Positions 9,222-21,262 of a DNA stretch of 64,000 nt are shown here, piece after piece. A model generated the notes under the pieces. The model worked only from the letters and a program-made list of their open reading frames with translations, ran no database searches and had not been told where the DNA came from. This stretch comes from Lepidodermella squamata (taxonomy: Eukaryota; Gastrotricha), in contig JBLDXI010000010.1 of NCBI GenBank assembly GCA_047495785.1, forward strand, positions 1-64,000. Direction: 5' to 3'. The position numbers were made by a program, and so were the translations under genes. The first letter of the stretch is position 1, and each line of letters starts with the position of its first letter.

Positions 9222-9409
9222 TATATTTATGTGAAACGGTTATAGTAAAAATGACCGTAGTGCTATTACTGATACAACGCTCGTATATTTATGCCAAATG
9301 GCTATAGTAAAAATCGCCGTACTGCCATTACTGATCCCAAATTGCGTATATTTATACCAAACGGCTATAGTAAAAATCGCCGTACTGCCATTACTGATCC
9401 AAAGTTCCC
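9222..9409. repeat. Tandem array of three 63-bp units
   Basis: Units start at 9222, 9284 and 9347, each beginning TATATTTAT, with a core AGTAAAAAT(C/G)(A/G)CCGTA and ending ATTACTGAT. A partial fourth copy lies just upstream. The array stops a few bases before the IRF2BP splice donor, so it occupies the first bases of that intron. Confidence 0.85.
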
Positions 9410-9424
9410 ATCCTTACTACTCAC

Positions 9425-10985
9425 TGCTAACGGGTGAAGTAACTACGGGAGGGTTCTCGGCCGAGGTTTGAGGACTTGTAGTTCTCGACCCTGGATTCGC
9501 GCCAGAATTTGTTGTTGAGGTGGACGTCGTTGTTTCAGACTTTGGCTGCTCCACCGAGTTCATGCGCCGCTTTCTCGCCGCCTCATCGCTAGGTGGTACG
9601 TGGAGTAAATGCGCCGATGCCATTTCCTGCTTACTAATATTGCTAAGGGCTTGAGCGATATGTTCGCTGTTGAAACCACTCGGGTGTAAGTGCAGGTGAG
9701 TCGGGTCGTGGTATTCTGACAGCCGCTTTCGAGGAGCGGACGGCTGCCGCGATAACGGGCTTGTCAAATGTTGATGCATCGCATGAGGTCTCATGTGCGC
9801 TAGAACAGCCGCAATAGCCGCTAGGCCGTCGCTTCCAATCATCGGGGTCGGCATTAAGGCGGCCTTCGGCGATTCCCGGAAACACCTCACGCCCTCCGTG
9901 AACAAATCCGACAACACGTGCCATTCGTTAGAATTAGCCCGCATTTCATACTCGAGGAATCGATAACCATTTCCGATGGTAACTTGCAAATCCAGCCCGT
10001 TTGACGATGTCCCAGAATGCGAGACAGTATCAGCAGCCATTTTTCGAACCGCGGCCGTCACGGTTGGGTAGACATTGCTCGACGCTAGCGGGTATTGCAC
10101 CATAGTCCGAAGCTCGTAAGACGGTGTTGATGACGCTTCTTTATCAGCAGGTTGGCGTTGAACGACTAAACTCGCATCGACATGCACAACTCGCCCCCTC
10201 AGGCTTTGATCGCGCTTGTAACGAACTTCAAACGGCAGACACCGGCGTAGGGTGTCTAGAATTTCGTTGACATAAGCCGGGAAATCATTATTGTTATTGC
10301 TAGACGACGAGCTGGGCGGCGTCGGAAAAGCTGTGGCGGAGTTGGCAGCTAACGCGGCGGCGATTGAAAGTGGCGAAACGCCTTCGACCATCGCAGAATC
10401 CGACGCCCGGCCGCCGGCTGCAGCGGCCAGGGTCAGCGCAGCCGCGACAGCTGAATTCGCTGCGGACGCATCTTCAACGTACAAACTTGGCGGAGATTTG
10501 CTATTCATACTTAGAGATGTAGTCGTAGTTAACGGCCGGTGTTGCTGTTGCTGCATCTGCCCGGGTAGAGAGAACACCCTGGGAAACAACCCACCCCCAG
10601 GTCCATTGATTACCTTAGACTGTTGCGATTGAAATAAGCTAATCGGACCATTCGAGGTTGGCCCATTTTGAGATTTTATAACATTGTGCTGATCGTGATT
10701 TAAATGGATAGGGGTTGGTTGAAGTACGCCGTTAGAATGGCCATTTGTAGACGCATTTCCAGTACTGTTCATCATTTTTATGCCATTTTGAGTAGGCTGA
10801 TTAGGGCCAGTGTGGCTGCGTTTCATGTGGCGCGCTTGCTCCAAAACAAGTTCAATCCGATCTGAGCCTTCGTAGTTGACACAACCACGGCAAACCGGCT
10901 CGGAAAAGTCGTGAATCATCGCCCACGGCATGCGAGGTAAATCGCACAGAAAGCACTGCTGGCGTTGTGAGCGATTAGCCATCAT
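9425..10985 (-). CDS. IRF2BP: IRF2-binding protein family transcriptional co-regulator, first exon
   Basis: The N-terminal IRF2BP zinc finger is clear: [18 protein letters not shown], then CRGCVNYEG and the helix [17 protein letters not shown] second conserved block ([18 protein letters not shown]) lies near residue 360, separated by Gln/Asn/Ser/Ala-rich linkers. The protein is nuclear and in other animals acts as a corepressor through a C-terminal RING finger. That RING is absent: the frame runs into a stop just after GCA|GTGAGT at 9424, a strong splice donor, leaving a phase-1 exon of 1561 bases. The RING exon is therefore expected further left. No candidate is seen in 1-9424, which is filled by the virus-like block. 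Confidence 0.88.
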
Positions 10986-13388
10986 GGCTTCGAGAGTTTC
11001 AAGTTCGAAAATTCATAATAAACAAGCTACCAAAACAAATGAGGATGAAAAGTTCAACGCGGCTATGTTAGGGGCCCTCGACATCACAACTGCCTTAATT
11101 AAAACCTATGGAAATGCTAATTCCCGTTGCTAACACCGCGTACCGAAAAAACGCGCCGAATCAGTTCACAACGATTTTAATTAATGCGACGGCCGCAAAA
11201 GCGAAATAAAACGCAGCCAAACGCAAAGTCCGGCAATGAGTGTTCCGGTAAAATTGCAGCAGAATTAAGTAATTTAAATTTCAAATTCGGACCACCCGTA
11301 GCGCATCAAAACATCGCATTCAGGAGTGTAATGCCTAAATTTTATTCGCAACTCTAATATATAATTTTACCCTAGCTTACGATACAAGATAGGTAGTAAA
11401 TTAACTGTTAGCTCGCAATCCTTATTAAAGGCGACAGTAATTTGCATGAAGTAGGCGAAAATCAGCAGAAGCCCGTTAAATGACAAGCATAGGTGATGAG
11501 CGAAACGCGGAAATAGCATGCATTCTGCAGGGGTGAATTCGCCGAAGGATTACAACGCTACTTTTCGCGATCATTTATCGTAATTTGAAATCTAACACCA
11601 ATTAATAACGCGTGTCATCAAGTTGTTTTAGTCGCAGAGCTCAACAGATCTCTTAAAAGCCTGAGGTAATCGAACGCAAAAAAGCGTGAAATGCATTACG
11701 CATTCGTCTAATTAAAAACTCCTAGACAAAGCGCTTAAAAAGAATCGAAAATTACACGCCTACAACGGCAAATTTACTTGTAATGATCAGCTGAGTAAAT
11801 TAATTTGCTTATAACGCCTAGCTAATTACTCTAATTAACAGAAGCGAGATATTATTAACGACACGCATCTCAGCGTCAATTGTCATGTTGACAGAACAAA
11901 GAATTATCTAAATTTTAAGAGAAGCTAAAATTAGACGGCTTTGACGTGTCTATTCATTCTAAATAAATAAACTAGCGGTTATAAACAGGCCAAGGGAAGG
12001 CGCGTGACTGGTTCCTATAAAAATGCAGGACACGCGGCCGCTTTTAGTCGGCCAGGCAATGACGACAGATGAGTGACGATATGCGTCGCGCAGGTTGAAA
12101 CTTTCGGCTAAAAATCGGGCCTCTCTAATATTCGTCTTATCGCGGTAATATTTCCGCGATAATAGCAGAAACACGCCACCAGTCACGCAACAATGGCAAC
12201 AGATGCTTCTTCGGTTGATTATTTATTATTGGTTTTGAGAAGTAAGTATACTTCACACAGGTAGATGAGGTCTTAGGTTCTATACTTGACTTACGTTTGC
12301 ATGAGAAGGAAGCGCGATCACGCAATAATGTGATGTCGATAAAGCGAGCGCCATCCGAACGTTATCATCACGCAACTTATTTTGGCTCAAAGCAGTAAAC
12401 ACGGTCCGAGATTTTTTTAATTAAGCCAAAATAAGCCCGTGACAATCATTTGCTTCCTCCTAGAATCGCACAAAAAAATATACCAATCCCTGCGGGGATT
12501 CTCTTATACGAACTGAAAGCCAATCCAATTATAATTGATATATTAAAAAACGAATGGGAGAAGGTATGGCTTCAGCTGAGAACAAATTTTTACAGCTGCC
12601 AAAGCGTTTCACGAAATTCATTTTTACACGCGTTTAGTCTTATTGCAGCGTAAATTACGTTATTTTCCTATACCGATGCGCCGTAAATATAAGCACATGA
12701 CGTCATTGCAGACGGTTTTTTAGAGTGGATAGAAAAAAATTAAGACCGCTGACGTTTGTTATTTCGCCAGTTGTTAACATATACGAATACTAGCATTCAT
12801 GTCAAAGAACGAAGGCGTGAAACAAGGTTTCGCATGAGCTTTCGCACACGTAAGTAAGCAGTTCTGCTATGGTAAGGCGACATAGCTTGAATCTGCAGTT
12901 GACAAGAAGAGCAAAAATAACAAAGTTTCGCACACCTTCTCACGTGATCTTAAAGAAGTAATCGCATCGCTAGAGCCAGAATATGCGATGTACATCAAGC
13001 TCAGTGCAGTTAGAGTTGTTTTCCTTGAGAGCAAGAAGTGCGATTTGTCCGTAAAAATAATCCTGACTAATTGAGGGACAAGATAAGAATTTCGAAACTT
13101 GAGAAAACAAATAAAGAATGGATATGTACTAACGACGTTCAATCGATCCTCAGCGAGATTTCAAAAATGCTGTGAGAGATCATATACGACATAAGATGAC
13201 GATGTAAGCCATTTTGCTGAATTAAGCTCGATCGTCCTTAATAAAACGTAAACCGAAAGCTAGTACAATTACTGTTTTTCCTTCCTTTTATACAATTTCG
13301 ATTAGACTGCTACGTATTCGGCAAAACAACGCAAATTAATTCCCGGATCGCACACCTTGCTCTACTTAATAGTAAACATGTTGCTTAC
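10986..13388. other. Non-coding interval upstream of IRF2BP
   Basis: No convincing coding exon. It is rich in AATTAA and TTAATT motifs, especially 11580-11850, compatible with upstream regulatory DNA of a developmental regulator. A small hairpin pairs TTATTTTGGCT (near 12379) with AGCCAAAATAA (near 12424). The last exons of the unknown minus-strand gene at 13389-14925 may lie here, but I could not identify them. Confidence 0.4.
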
Positions 13389-14925
13389 CTGAGGCTTCTA
13401 GCCTTATTGCTTTTTGGCGTTCCGAACTCTCGTCCCGAATTTTCCGCTTCGATCAGGTGCTTCAAGAGATGTCCAGGCATATTTTCTGATATATTCAAGT
13501 CAACGCAAGGATCGGACCTGTAGGAATCTGAACAGGGCGCTGGTGCTTTTGTGTTTGGTCTTGGGGCAGGTGTAGCTTCGAAAGGTTCACGAATCTGAAC
13601 TGCTTTAGCAGTTTTCAAGACAGATGGGGGCCGAGCCTCTTCCGGTTGTTTCTTTTCCTCGAATCCCTCCAACAAAGTTATTAATCGTCGCTGTAAATGC
13701 GTCTGTTCAAGCTGCAATCCTTCCAATACGAGAAGACGCTTTTCGTTGAGACGCGTTATTTCATTCGTATCTCTATCAGGTGAAAAGACTTGCGGCTTCT
13801 GTACTCTGGTTAGCACCTCAATTGTTGATTCAAGACCCTTCAGGCGATTAGTGAGATCGTGAATTATCGCCTCCATCTCAATGTACTTGTTATCACACTC
13901 GCCTCTCTCGTAATCTTTCGATAAAAACGAATTGATGGCTTCTTTTTTCTTCGAATTCGTTTCTTTATGATTTTCAACATCCGATTTTTCATCATCGACG
14001 CTACTGTCGGCATCCTTTTCTTTTCGGGGTAAAGCAGAAACCGAGGTGAATTCTGAGCAAGATGACTAGAAAAGAAATCTTCCAATTATTTAGAAACTTT
14101 CCAAGAAATAAACTCACATTAGAAGAAGCTTTGTCGATTTCACCAGTTACAACATCGATGATGTTTTCTCGAACGTCAACTATTTCAACTGTTGAGGTAC
14201 CTGATATTGCTGACTCAGCGATAGACGAGCTGGGATTTGATTCATTACAGCTAGATCCGCTGTTTGATTCGACATTGGTAGTTTGATTTTCAATCACCTC
14301 GGACAGATTGAGCAACTTTTCTTGCGTAGATGGAGATTGATCTACTTGACTTGTAGCCTTCTCGTTTGGGACTGACGTATTGAATTTTGATTGATCGGCG
14401 ATTGCGTCCACTTCTCGCAAACTGGCTATACGTTTTTGGACGGCATCGGCGTCCAGCTCTTTTAATAATCCTTTGGGAATTTTAACAACCACCTGGCTCA
14501 TGGATTCATCTTTTGCACGGTCATATTTAGTGTTCATTTTCGCAAATGAAACAGTCTTTCGAGACGGTGGCGTACTTTCCGACGTATCTGACGAAGACGT
14601 CACACGCTCAGTAAGAATAGAAATGCTAGCCATTGGCTGATCTGTAAATCGCCGCAAAATTGACGAAGCGGTGGAACTGGCTGATGATGCAGCACTTGTT
14701 GGGTGGAATTCGCCCGCCGATAGCGGTGTGGAGGCACTGGATTCATTGCTCGAACCAGACTAGTAATGAGAAACAATTGCTGTTTCACAATAATATTCCT
14801 TCAGAGACTCAAAATACCTGCAAATATGAGCTGGCTGGGCCGACTCGCGAGTTTCCCCTTCCGGGCTTAATTGATGAACTCACATCGAACAGGCCTAAAA
14901 TCTGTTCCGCTTGATCGGAATTCAT
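13389..14925 (-). CDS. Unrecognised Ser-rich coiled-coil protein, 5' three exons
   Basis: Exons 14884-14925, 14118-14759 and 13389-14065 join in phase with donors GTGAGT, GTGAGT and GTAAGC and acceptors CATTACTAG and TTTTCTAG. The start is the ATG at 14925 (MNSDQAEQILGLFD). About 453 residues are covered: a Ser/Thr-rich region, a short conserved-looking block (KTVSFAKMNTKYDRAKDE, then VVVKIPKGLLKELDADAV), a second acidic/Ser-rich region, then a likely coiled coil (MEAIIHDLTNRLKGLEST to LITLLEGFEE). The third exon ends in phase 2, so more exons follow to the left; I did not find them. I do not recognise the family. The coiled coil suggests a scaffold or centrosome/cytoskeleton-type protein, which is only a guess. 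Confidence 0.6.
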
Positions 14926-16500
14926 AATGATAACACAGCCTATAAAATTTAGCATAAAAGAAGAGTGGTTAGTCATTAGAGAACATCACGCCATTGCAAT
15001 GCAATGGGGAAGATGAGCAATGGGTAACAATAAATATCTTTATTTAGCCCCGATAGAACCGTCCTCTCACCTCATGCATCTGATCGACGAATGGAACGAT
15101 CTCTCTCGCAAAGTTGTATCGCAACGTGTCAACAGAAGTGCATAACAGAAATAAACACTCTAGGCCTGCCATGAAATCGCTTTAACCAAGGCTGAACATT
15201 GTTTTGTAAATAAAAAAGCCGTTTTGCCACTGTCAAGTACCACTTTCGGTTTTGGTTTTAAGGAATGCGAAGGCTGATCATCACTCAAAAACAGTTTAAT
15301 CGTGGAAGTTGAATATATTGGATCCAGTTCCCAGCAGATGCGATAGTAGAAAGGGGGAAATTAACGATACGAATAGTAAGCGAAGCGTGTCTTCATAAGA
15401 CAAACTTCAAATTTCGCGCTTGTTGCTAAGAAAATTACAAACGTTGTAACAAAAAAAATTATTTATAAAAAACAAAAATGTACAAATCTGTATATTTTCA
15501 GTTACAAGGTCAAAGAGTGGCGCGCAAAATAAAAAAGTAACGAGAGGTAACGGAGGCCCTTTTCGCACCTGATTGAATGGACCGCTGAAGTCTGTCTGAG
15601 TTACCGCATTGATACCGATTGATCGACGAGTTATCTGCTGTCTCCTAAATTAATATGTAATTGAGCCAAAGCTTGGAATTTGAATATGTCTTTAAATTTA
15701 CAGTACTGGTTATCCGTTATCCTTAAATTAGAACAACAAATGTTAAGTTTAGAGTTGTGATTGTTGATTGCTAGATCGCGAACTTATCTGTAACCGTATC
15801 GAGTTTCTGGTTAAAGGGGCAGACTTTGATCAATCCCTATCATAGTGCAATCCACGTCGAAGTCACGAGCGCACTTCTCATACCGTAGTTACCGAAATAC
15901 AAGCCTAGGCGGCACCTCTTTGTCGGCACTTTGATGTTCTTTGTAGTGCCGCCTAGGCTTGTATTTCGGTAACTACGGTATATTAGTGATTGTATTATGT
16001 TCTATTGTTCTGTGCGCGCGCGCGCATCATGTTACGCGATCAGGCGCACATGCTCGCTCCGCTCGCATGGTAATGGTGCTTGTGACTTCTCCGTGGATTG
16101 CTTATTTAGTAAAACCGGACTTTGATTGCCCTTGCACTTTCATCGACTATTTGAGTCTGGATTCAATGCTCTACATATTTGAACTCCGCTGTGACCCTCA
16201 AAGCCTTAATTTTTAAAACTGGTGGCCTGAAATAATATCAAAGTTTCACGTTTCGAATGTTGTATTGATGGGGGGTCATATCTGGTAGAGGTAAGTGGTG
16301 TTCAAGAACTAAGAATGCGGATTCAATCGTTCACCGTTTACTTCCGTGTGAGTTACTTCGTCCCGTATGATTTTGAAGTCAATTAGCCAATTTGAAATTT
16401 TGCGAAATCGTGACGGAGCGTGCCCTCTTTGCTGAATGAGAGAAACCCTTTATTGTGTTAGTTATAGGCTATTGTATTGTATTATAAGTGTCACACGTTA
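14926..16500. other. Non-coding interval with hairpin
   Basis: No gene recognised. It contains the perfect inverted repeat listed separately and a short (GC)n run near 16013-16025. A frame at 15959-16216 starts inside the hairpin arm and shows no domain; I do not call it. Confidence 0.4.
15880..15981. repeat. Perfect 36-bp inverted repeat (hairpin)
   Basis: Arms 15880-15915 and 15946-15981 are exact reverse complements around a 30-bp loop. Such perfect short fold-backs are typical of a recently inserted hairpin element or a structured RNA. No gene overlaps it. Confidence 0.95.
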
Positions 16501-16518
16501 GAACAGCGTTTCACTGCA

Positions 16519-17150
16519 TTAGCCTAAGAAGGTCACAACATCCACAATTTTTCTCCAGTCATCACGGTTGGCAGCCACTTTTCTCATTCTGATCAGGTCT
16601 TTTGGGCATACGATAGCTTTAGGCAAACCCGGGTTTTCGATTGCCAGGATAAGACTGTAGGCGTGGTCATGGCGGACACGATAGACATCGTTGAGTTTCT
16701 TCATCTCTTGACTGATCAGTTTCGGCAGTGTAACTCGAGCTCTGCCGAGGTGCTTCTTCTTACCGGGCTTGACGTAGTCTGAGGTTTTCTTAAAATGTGT
16801 TTCTGATTAACTCACATGCCTGCAGTCGCCAGCCGGCCTCGGGTGAATGAATCTTTACGCGAACGCCAGAGGCGTCGCGCCATCTTCACGATCGGAACCC
16901 AGAACACTAACGTATAGGCTATGACCATCTTTATTATTTAATTAATAGCGGTTTGATGTTGTAATATGAGTCGATACCAGTAGTGGCCGCAACAACAAGG
17001 GCTGAGGGCTGGGCTACGCACCCCGCGGAAAAAGCCGTAGCACCGCGGCTTGACACTTGAAGTTACACCTGCTTGATTCTTCATACTTCATATATGCTTC
17101 TTATATGCTTCATTTAATGGTCCTCGTAGCTTTAATGTTTCGTAAGATAT
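16519..17150. mobile_element. Non-LTR retrotransposon debris
   Basis: On the minus strand, 16519-16750 encodes a Lys/Arg-rich stretch ending NRDDWRKIVDVV, resembling the extreme C-terminus of RTE/CR1-like reverse transcriptase proteins (the D/R-x-x-W-R-x-x-V tail). On the plus strand, 16875-16920 reads FTIGTQNTNV, similar to the start of an apurinic endonuclease domain, followed by a GC-rich segment (17000-17055). Both are short and broken. The family assignment is tentative. Confidence 0.4.
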
Positions 17151-17266
17151 CCTTAGTTCTAGCAATTCTCTGATTTACTTCTGCGGCTTAAATATCACTA
17201 TTTTTTTGGTAGAAACCGCACCTAGCGATCGGTTATTTTATTAGGATGCGAATTTCAAATAAAAAT

Positions 17267-18411
17267 TCAATAAGAATAAAATTTGCTAATATTTCTTTCG
17301 CAGGTCAACACCGCATTAATGAAGTAGTTCTGATCACATATTGCATCAATCATATCAGCTTGTTTATAAAACACATTTTCCAAAGCAGGTATCTCCTCGA
17401 GAGCAAGATCTCTAAACTTCTCATTCTTTTGCTCGCGAAAGTTGACTATTGAATCTACCTCCCACGTTCTGATGTTGTCATCGAACATTATATGATAACA
17501 TGGCTTTCCGGCAGAATTGACCGGCGGTTCATCCTTGCATACCCAAAACGGTTTACCGGCAATTGTATTGAAATCTTGACTGTGCCAAAATCCAAAGTCA
17601 TCCTTAATTGCCGTGATTCCACTAGATGAACCCATCCAATTTAGTATATTTCGCTCTCCCTGGCAAACCAGCTCATTAGTATCCGAATTATAAATTGCCA
17701 TGCCATTTCGCCCGTTTTCATCAATGTCACGTTTGAAGTTGAAGACTGCATTGCACAGGTCGATGGAGCCTAAGCCATCGGGAAATTCTGGGTGTTGCTT
17801 GTTCAAAGTCGATTGGAATGCCAATAAAGTTCCTTTAGCATCGATGCCAAATGTTCGAAGAATTATCGCGAAATCCCTATGAGTATCAGTGAGGTAGCGG
17901 ATGAGGTTGAGGAATGATTTGAAGATGTAATGATAGTCCTGCCCATCGAGACCCTGCGCGGTTATCGAATCATCTCGGGCATGTTTCCATTTCAGATTCG
18001 CGAGGCATTTGTCAAAGACTGCTTTATAGCGAAACCCAATTGGCTCGTTGACAAAATTTCCGGCTGCCAGTCGTAAATTTGCTCGCTCGATTTCAGATTT
18101 AATATCAACTGATTGCTCGAGGTATTTGTAATACGTTACAGCACCTGTGAAATAGCTTTAATTGATGTTAAGACCTAGCTTAGCTTTAACTTGCCTGGAC
18201 ATGGCGGCTTCAAACTTGGCTGTTCCGATATTGGTTGCCACATATTTGTTTCCTCATCGATTTCGCCCCATACAACTCCGGTCAAGTAGGCGTTAATTCC
18301 TTGCTCGACTAATAAGTGACCAATGGAGTCAGCAGCGAATAATGTGTTGCGTATATCCACGTGTAGTATCAACTTCGGTTTGGATTCTGAAGGATTATCG
18401 TCTGTGGTCAT
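17267..18411 (-). CDS. HAD-like conserved protein of unknown substrate
   Basis: Exons 18195-18411 and 17267-18144 give 364 residues. The N-terminus LILHVDIRNTLFAADS followed by LVEQGINAYLTGVVWG matches a eukaryotic family with a HAD-type motif I (hDxNNTIhxxD...AWG). A later block, DFAIILRTFGIDAKG, is also typical of that family. The canonical HAD motif DxDxT is DIRNT here, so ordinary phosphatase activity is doubtful. The 50-bp intron begins AG|GCAAGT, so it is a GC-AG intron; no GT donor fits the frame. A poly(A) signal (AATAAA on the minus strand) lies at 17237-17242. The start ATG directly follows an acceptor-like CTATACAG. Cellular role unknown. Confidence 0.72.
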
Positions 18412-18680
18412 CTGTATAGCAGTGAAATTGCCGCTACGCAGTTCAGCTATACAAAATAATGAAAGCACCTTTCGGCTAGTGCTTGCACGTGTATTGATTC
18501 ACAGCTCAGTTGGTAGAGCATTCATCATTTTTACGCCTCTATTTATGTTTTATTGATGCAAATCAATAGAAGCTTTTGTTTTCGATCGACCCGCACGCCA
18601 TACTTCGCTTGTATCCGAGTCAAATGAAAATACCGTCTAATATTGAAAACTGCCCGCAGAATTATTAATAGGATTTTTTA
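18412..18680. promoter_or_regulatory. Divergent promoter region between HAD-like gene and POLA2
   Basis: Only 269 bases separate the two start codons, which point away from each other, so both promoters must lie here. It includes a tRNA D-arm-like stretch (CAGCTCAGTTGGTAGAGCA near 18502) without the rest of a tRNA. Confidence 0.5.
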
Positions 18681-21095
18681 ATGGCGGTTGAAGAATTGCG
18701 TGAGTCACTTCGATTCCTGGGCGTGGAGAATGTTGACGAGGACATTCTCGCCTCAAGTATGTTTATATATAAAAAAAACTTGATATATTGTATACTTAAG
18801 ATGATTCATTTTCTTAGTGGTCGAAACTGCAGCTGTTCATGGCATGAAGCCGGCTGAAATGGGTGACGCATGGACAGCTCATTCGCTGAATAATAACAGC
18901 GCAGTCTTGAATTTCGACAACTGGATGGCCTATAAAACAGAACTAGGACGTCAAAAGGCGAATCGATTGAATCGAAAGCGAGGCAGTGTAGCCATTTCAA
19001 GTCCGGCAGTTAACTCGCCTGCGATTAACAAGTCGATGCAAACGCCTCTCGCCCCGAAAACTCCATTAGCGCCCATTCACCCATCGCTTTTCCAGCAGCA
19101 AGAAATAACCGAGTCGCCAATGTCCACTGATCCTGCTGCAGTTGGAACGTCGGTTTTTCAATACACGATGGCTGGATTGCCCGATGATTCTCCTGCCTTG
19201 GTTATTGAGGAGAAGTGGTGGGGTTCGGCCCAGCGAGAACCGCCCGCATCCAGCGTGCACGTGATCAAAAAAGCGCCTTATCCATTCCGATATATGCTGC
19301 AAAAGCCTTCGGAAATCGTTCTAGGTCAGAGTTGAATATTGATTTGAAAGGAGTAAAGAAAATGAAAAAAATGTAATGAAAAAGATCAAAAATCTGAAGG
19401 CGAACGAAAATTTGACAAGGAAGGGAATTTATAATTTATTGTTTATTTTTCAGCTTTAAACGATCATTTGGAATGGCTTGAACGTGAAGGTTTTCCTCAG
19501 CCAGCGGATAATAAAAACGGCGAGACAAAAGCCGAAGAGGCTCCAGAATCCCAGGCCCCGAATAACGGAGTTCCTGAGCCTGTGAAGATAGTTGGTCGAT
19601 TGGTTGTAGCGTGCTCTTCTAATGAAGCCCATGAAGGAAATGGATCCGGCGTATCACTGCAAGGCACCCTAGAAGCGTCTGCCGGCGCTGAGACACCGTT
19701 ACAAGTACTTCCTAGTGCTATTAATGGCTTCAGTGTTTGCCAAGGACAAGTTGTCTCTGTGACTGGAAATCAAGCCCAGACCTCCCGGAAGTTGTTTGTG
19801 GTGGAGAAAATTCAATTACCTTTGCTGCCACCGCCTTACATATCGAATTCCCCGACAAAGGAAAATGATTTCGTTGTGATGATTGCTTCGGGCCCTTTTT
19901 CGAGCTCCAACCAAAAATCAGCTCCGACTGCAAACTACAACGGCTTGGCGCAACTTATTCGCCAGTACAACCCGACCGTTGCAGTTTTGATAGGGCCCTA
20001 TGGAACTGTTGGACTTGAAGCAGCACTTGCCCGCGATCTCGGCCAGGTCGCTACCGTCACGACAAAATTCATTCTCGTTCCTGGTCATTCTGATTTACCG
20101 TGCGATACGCCGCCTGTTTATCCAACACCGCCTCTTACCAGCTTACACATTCCAGCTGGCACTGTTTTACCACCTGACCCTGCTGTGGTCGATGTGAACG
20201 GAGCAATGATCTGCGCTACGTCTCTCGACGTTCTTCGGCATTTGGGTTCGTTACATTTAATTATTCGTTTATTTCGAAGTTTCGAAGTTGTTCGATGAAA
20301 GTAAAATTTTTTTGAATTTTCCTTATCGCGAGGATTTAACGTGACCAATCAATTAATCAATTCGTAAATTTTGCCTGTTTTCAAACTGATGCTCAATTTT
20401 GAAGATTTCGGGTTCTCTTTTCTTCGTATTTCGGGTATAAGACTAGAATTTCGATCATCAGCTTGAGACACGGAAAGTCTAAAATAGATGAAGCAAGTTC
20501 AAAAGTTCGAAGACTGGCTAAATTTTACGATTCTATTTTCGAAGAAAACCCGTAAACTCCGATGGTTACGGTTTAGTAATTTTCCGTTTTTTTAGCCGGT
20601 ATGACCGAATTTCTTCGGATTTTTTTTCAAGTTCCATAGTTTCAGAATTTAGTGATATTATAAATTTTCGCAGCTATAAAGGCAGAAATCGGCTATCATT
20701 CGAGACTTCATTTGAAAATAATTCCTTTTTCCACTTCAGCCACATCGGAGCTTCATCTTGGTGGCGCTGCTGGCGGCGGGGGAGATCGTCTCGCTCGACT
20801 TGCGAGCACTTTAATCTATCAACGCTGCATGTATCCTCTTTACCCGCATGCTCCTACTGTACCTGTCGACTGGCCATTGTGGCGCAAACTCGCAACTATC
20901 CCTAATTTGCCCTCTCTGATGATTCTTCCATCCGATCTGAACCCTTTCATCGCCCCATTTACGCCGGTGGGCGATAAACCTACCAACCCTACCCTTATAG
21001 TGAATCCAGGCCGCGTTTCTCGTCGACGAGCTGCAATCGTTCGTTGGTCGGCCAAGGACCAAGCTTTCACTGCCGGTCGCATCGTGCGCGTTTGA
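18681..21095 (+). CDS. POLA2: DNA polymerase alpha accessory (B) subunit
   Basis: Exons 18681-18756, 18818-19324, 19454-20245 and 20740-21095 join in phase to 576 residues (human about 598). The N-terminal helical domain (MAVEELRESLRFLGVEN) is followed by a Pro/Ser-rich linker (PAVNSPAINKSMQTPLAPKTPLAP spans it), an OB-fold region and the inactive calcineurin-like phosphoesterase domain (DFVVMIASGPF, VAVLIGPYG, LVPGHSD). The C-terminus has CMYPLYPHAP...PVDWPLW, LMILPSDLNPFI and LIVNPGR, hallmarks of POLA2. It tethers the polymerase alpha-primase complex to the replisome for primer synthesis in the nucleus. A poly(A) signal is at 21188. ATR follows within 167 bp on the same strand. Confidence 0.93.
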
Positions 21096-21262
21096 TTTTG
21101 TCGTCTCAAATTTGCTCATCTCATTATTGCATTGCCATGTGTTTCCCGGTTTTAACTCGCTGTCAATTAAGATTTTGTTTTACCAGAAATAAAGTGCGCT
21201 GCTTTCACTGTATAATTGTTTTGTTAGAGTGGTTTTAAGCTACTGATTATGCGAAAGAAGAA
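21096..21262 (+). promoter_or_regulatory. Short POLA2-ATR intercistronic region with poly(A) signal and acceptor-like sites
   Basis: AATAAA at 21188-21193 is followed by a T-rich stretch ending TTGTTTTGTTAG (AG at 21226-21227) and GTTTTAAG (21232-21239), before the ATR ATG at 21263. This arrangement is what one sees between genes of nematode operons processed by spliced-leader addition. No independent promoter motif is evident. Confidence 0.45.

Noticed and set aside
9180-9410. Short tandem units considered as a CRISPR array
   Set aside because: The units are contiguous 63-bp repeats without distinct spacers, in a eukaryotic intron.
10291-10632. 113-residue plus-strand frame within the IRF2BP exon
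   Set aside because: It is the antisense shadow of the Ala/Gln-rich part of IRF2BP.
15959-16216. 85-residue plus-strand frame starting in the hairpin arm
   Set aside because: Begins inside the inverted repeat and has no domain or splice support.
18495-18560. tRNA-like D-arm (CAGCTCAGTTGGTAGAGCA) between HAD-like gene and POLA2
   Set aside because: No anticodon arm, T-arm or B box follows at a usable distance, so it is not a tRNA gene.
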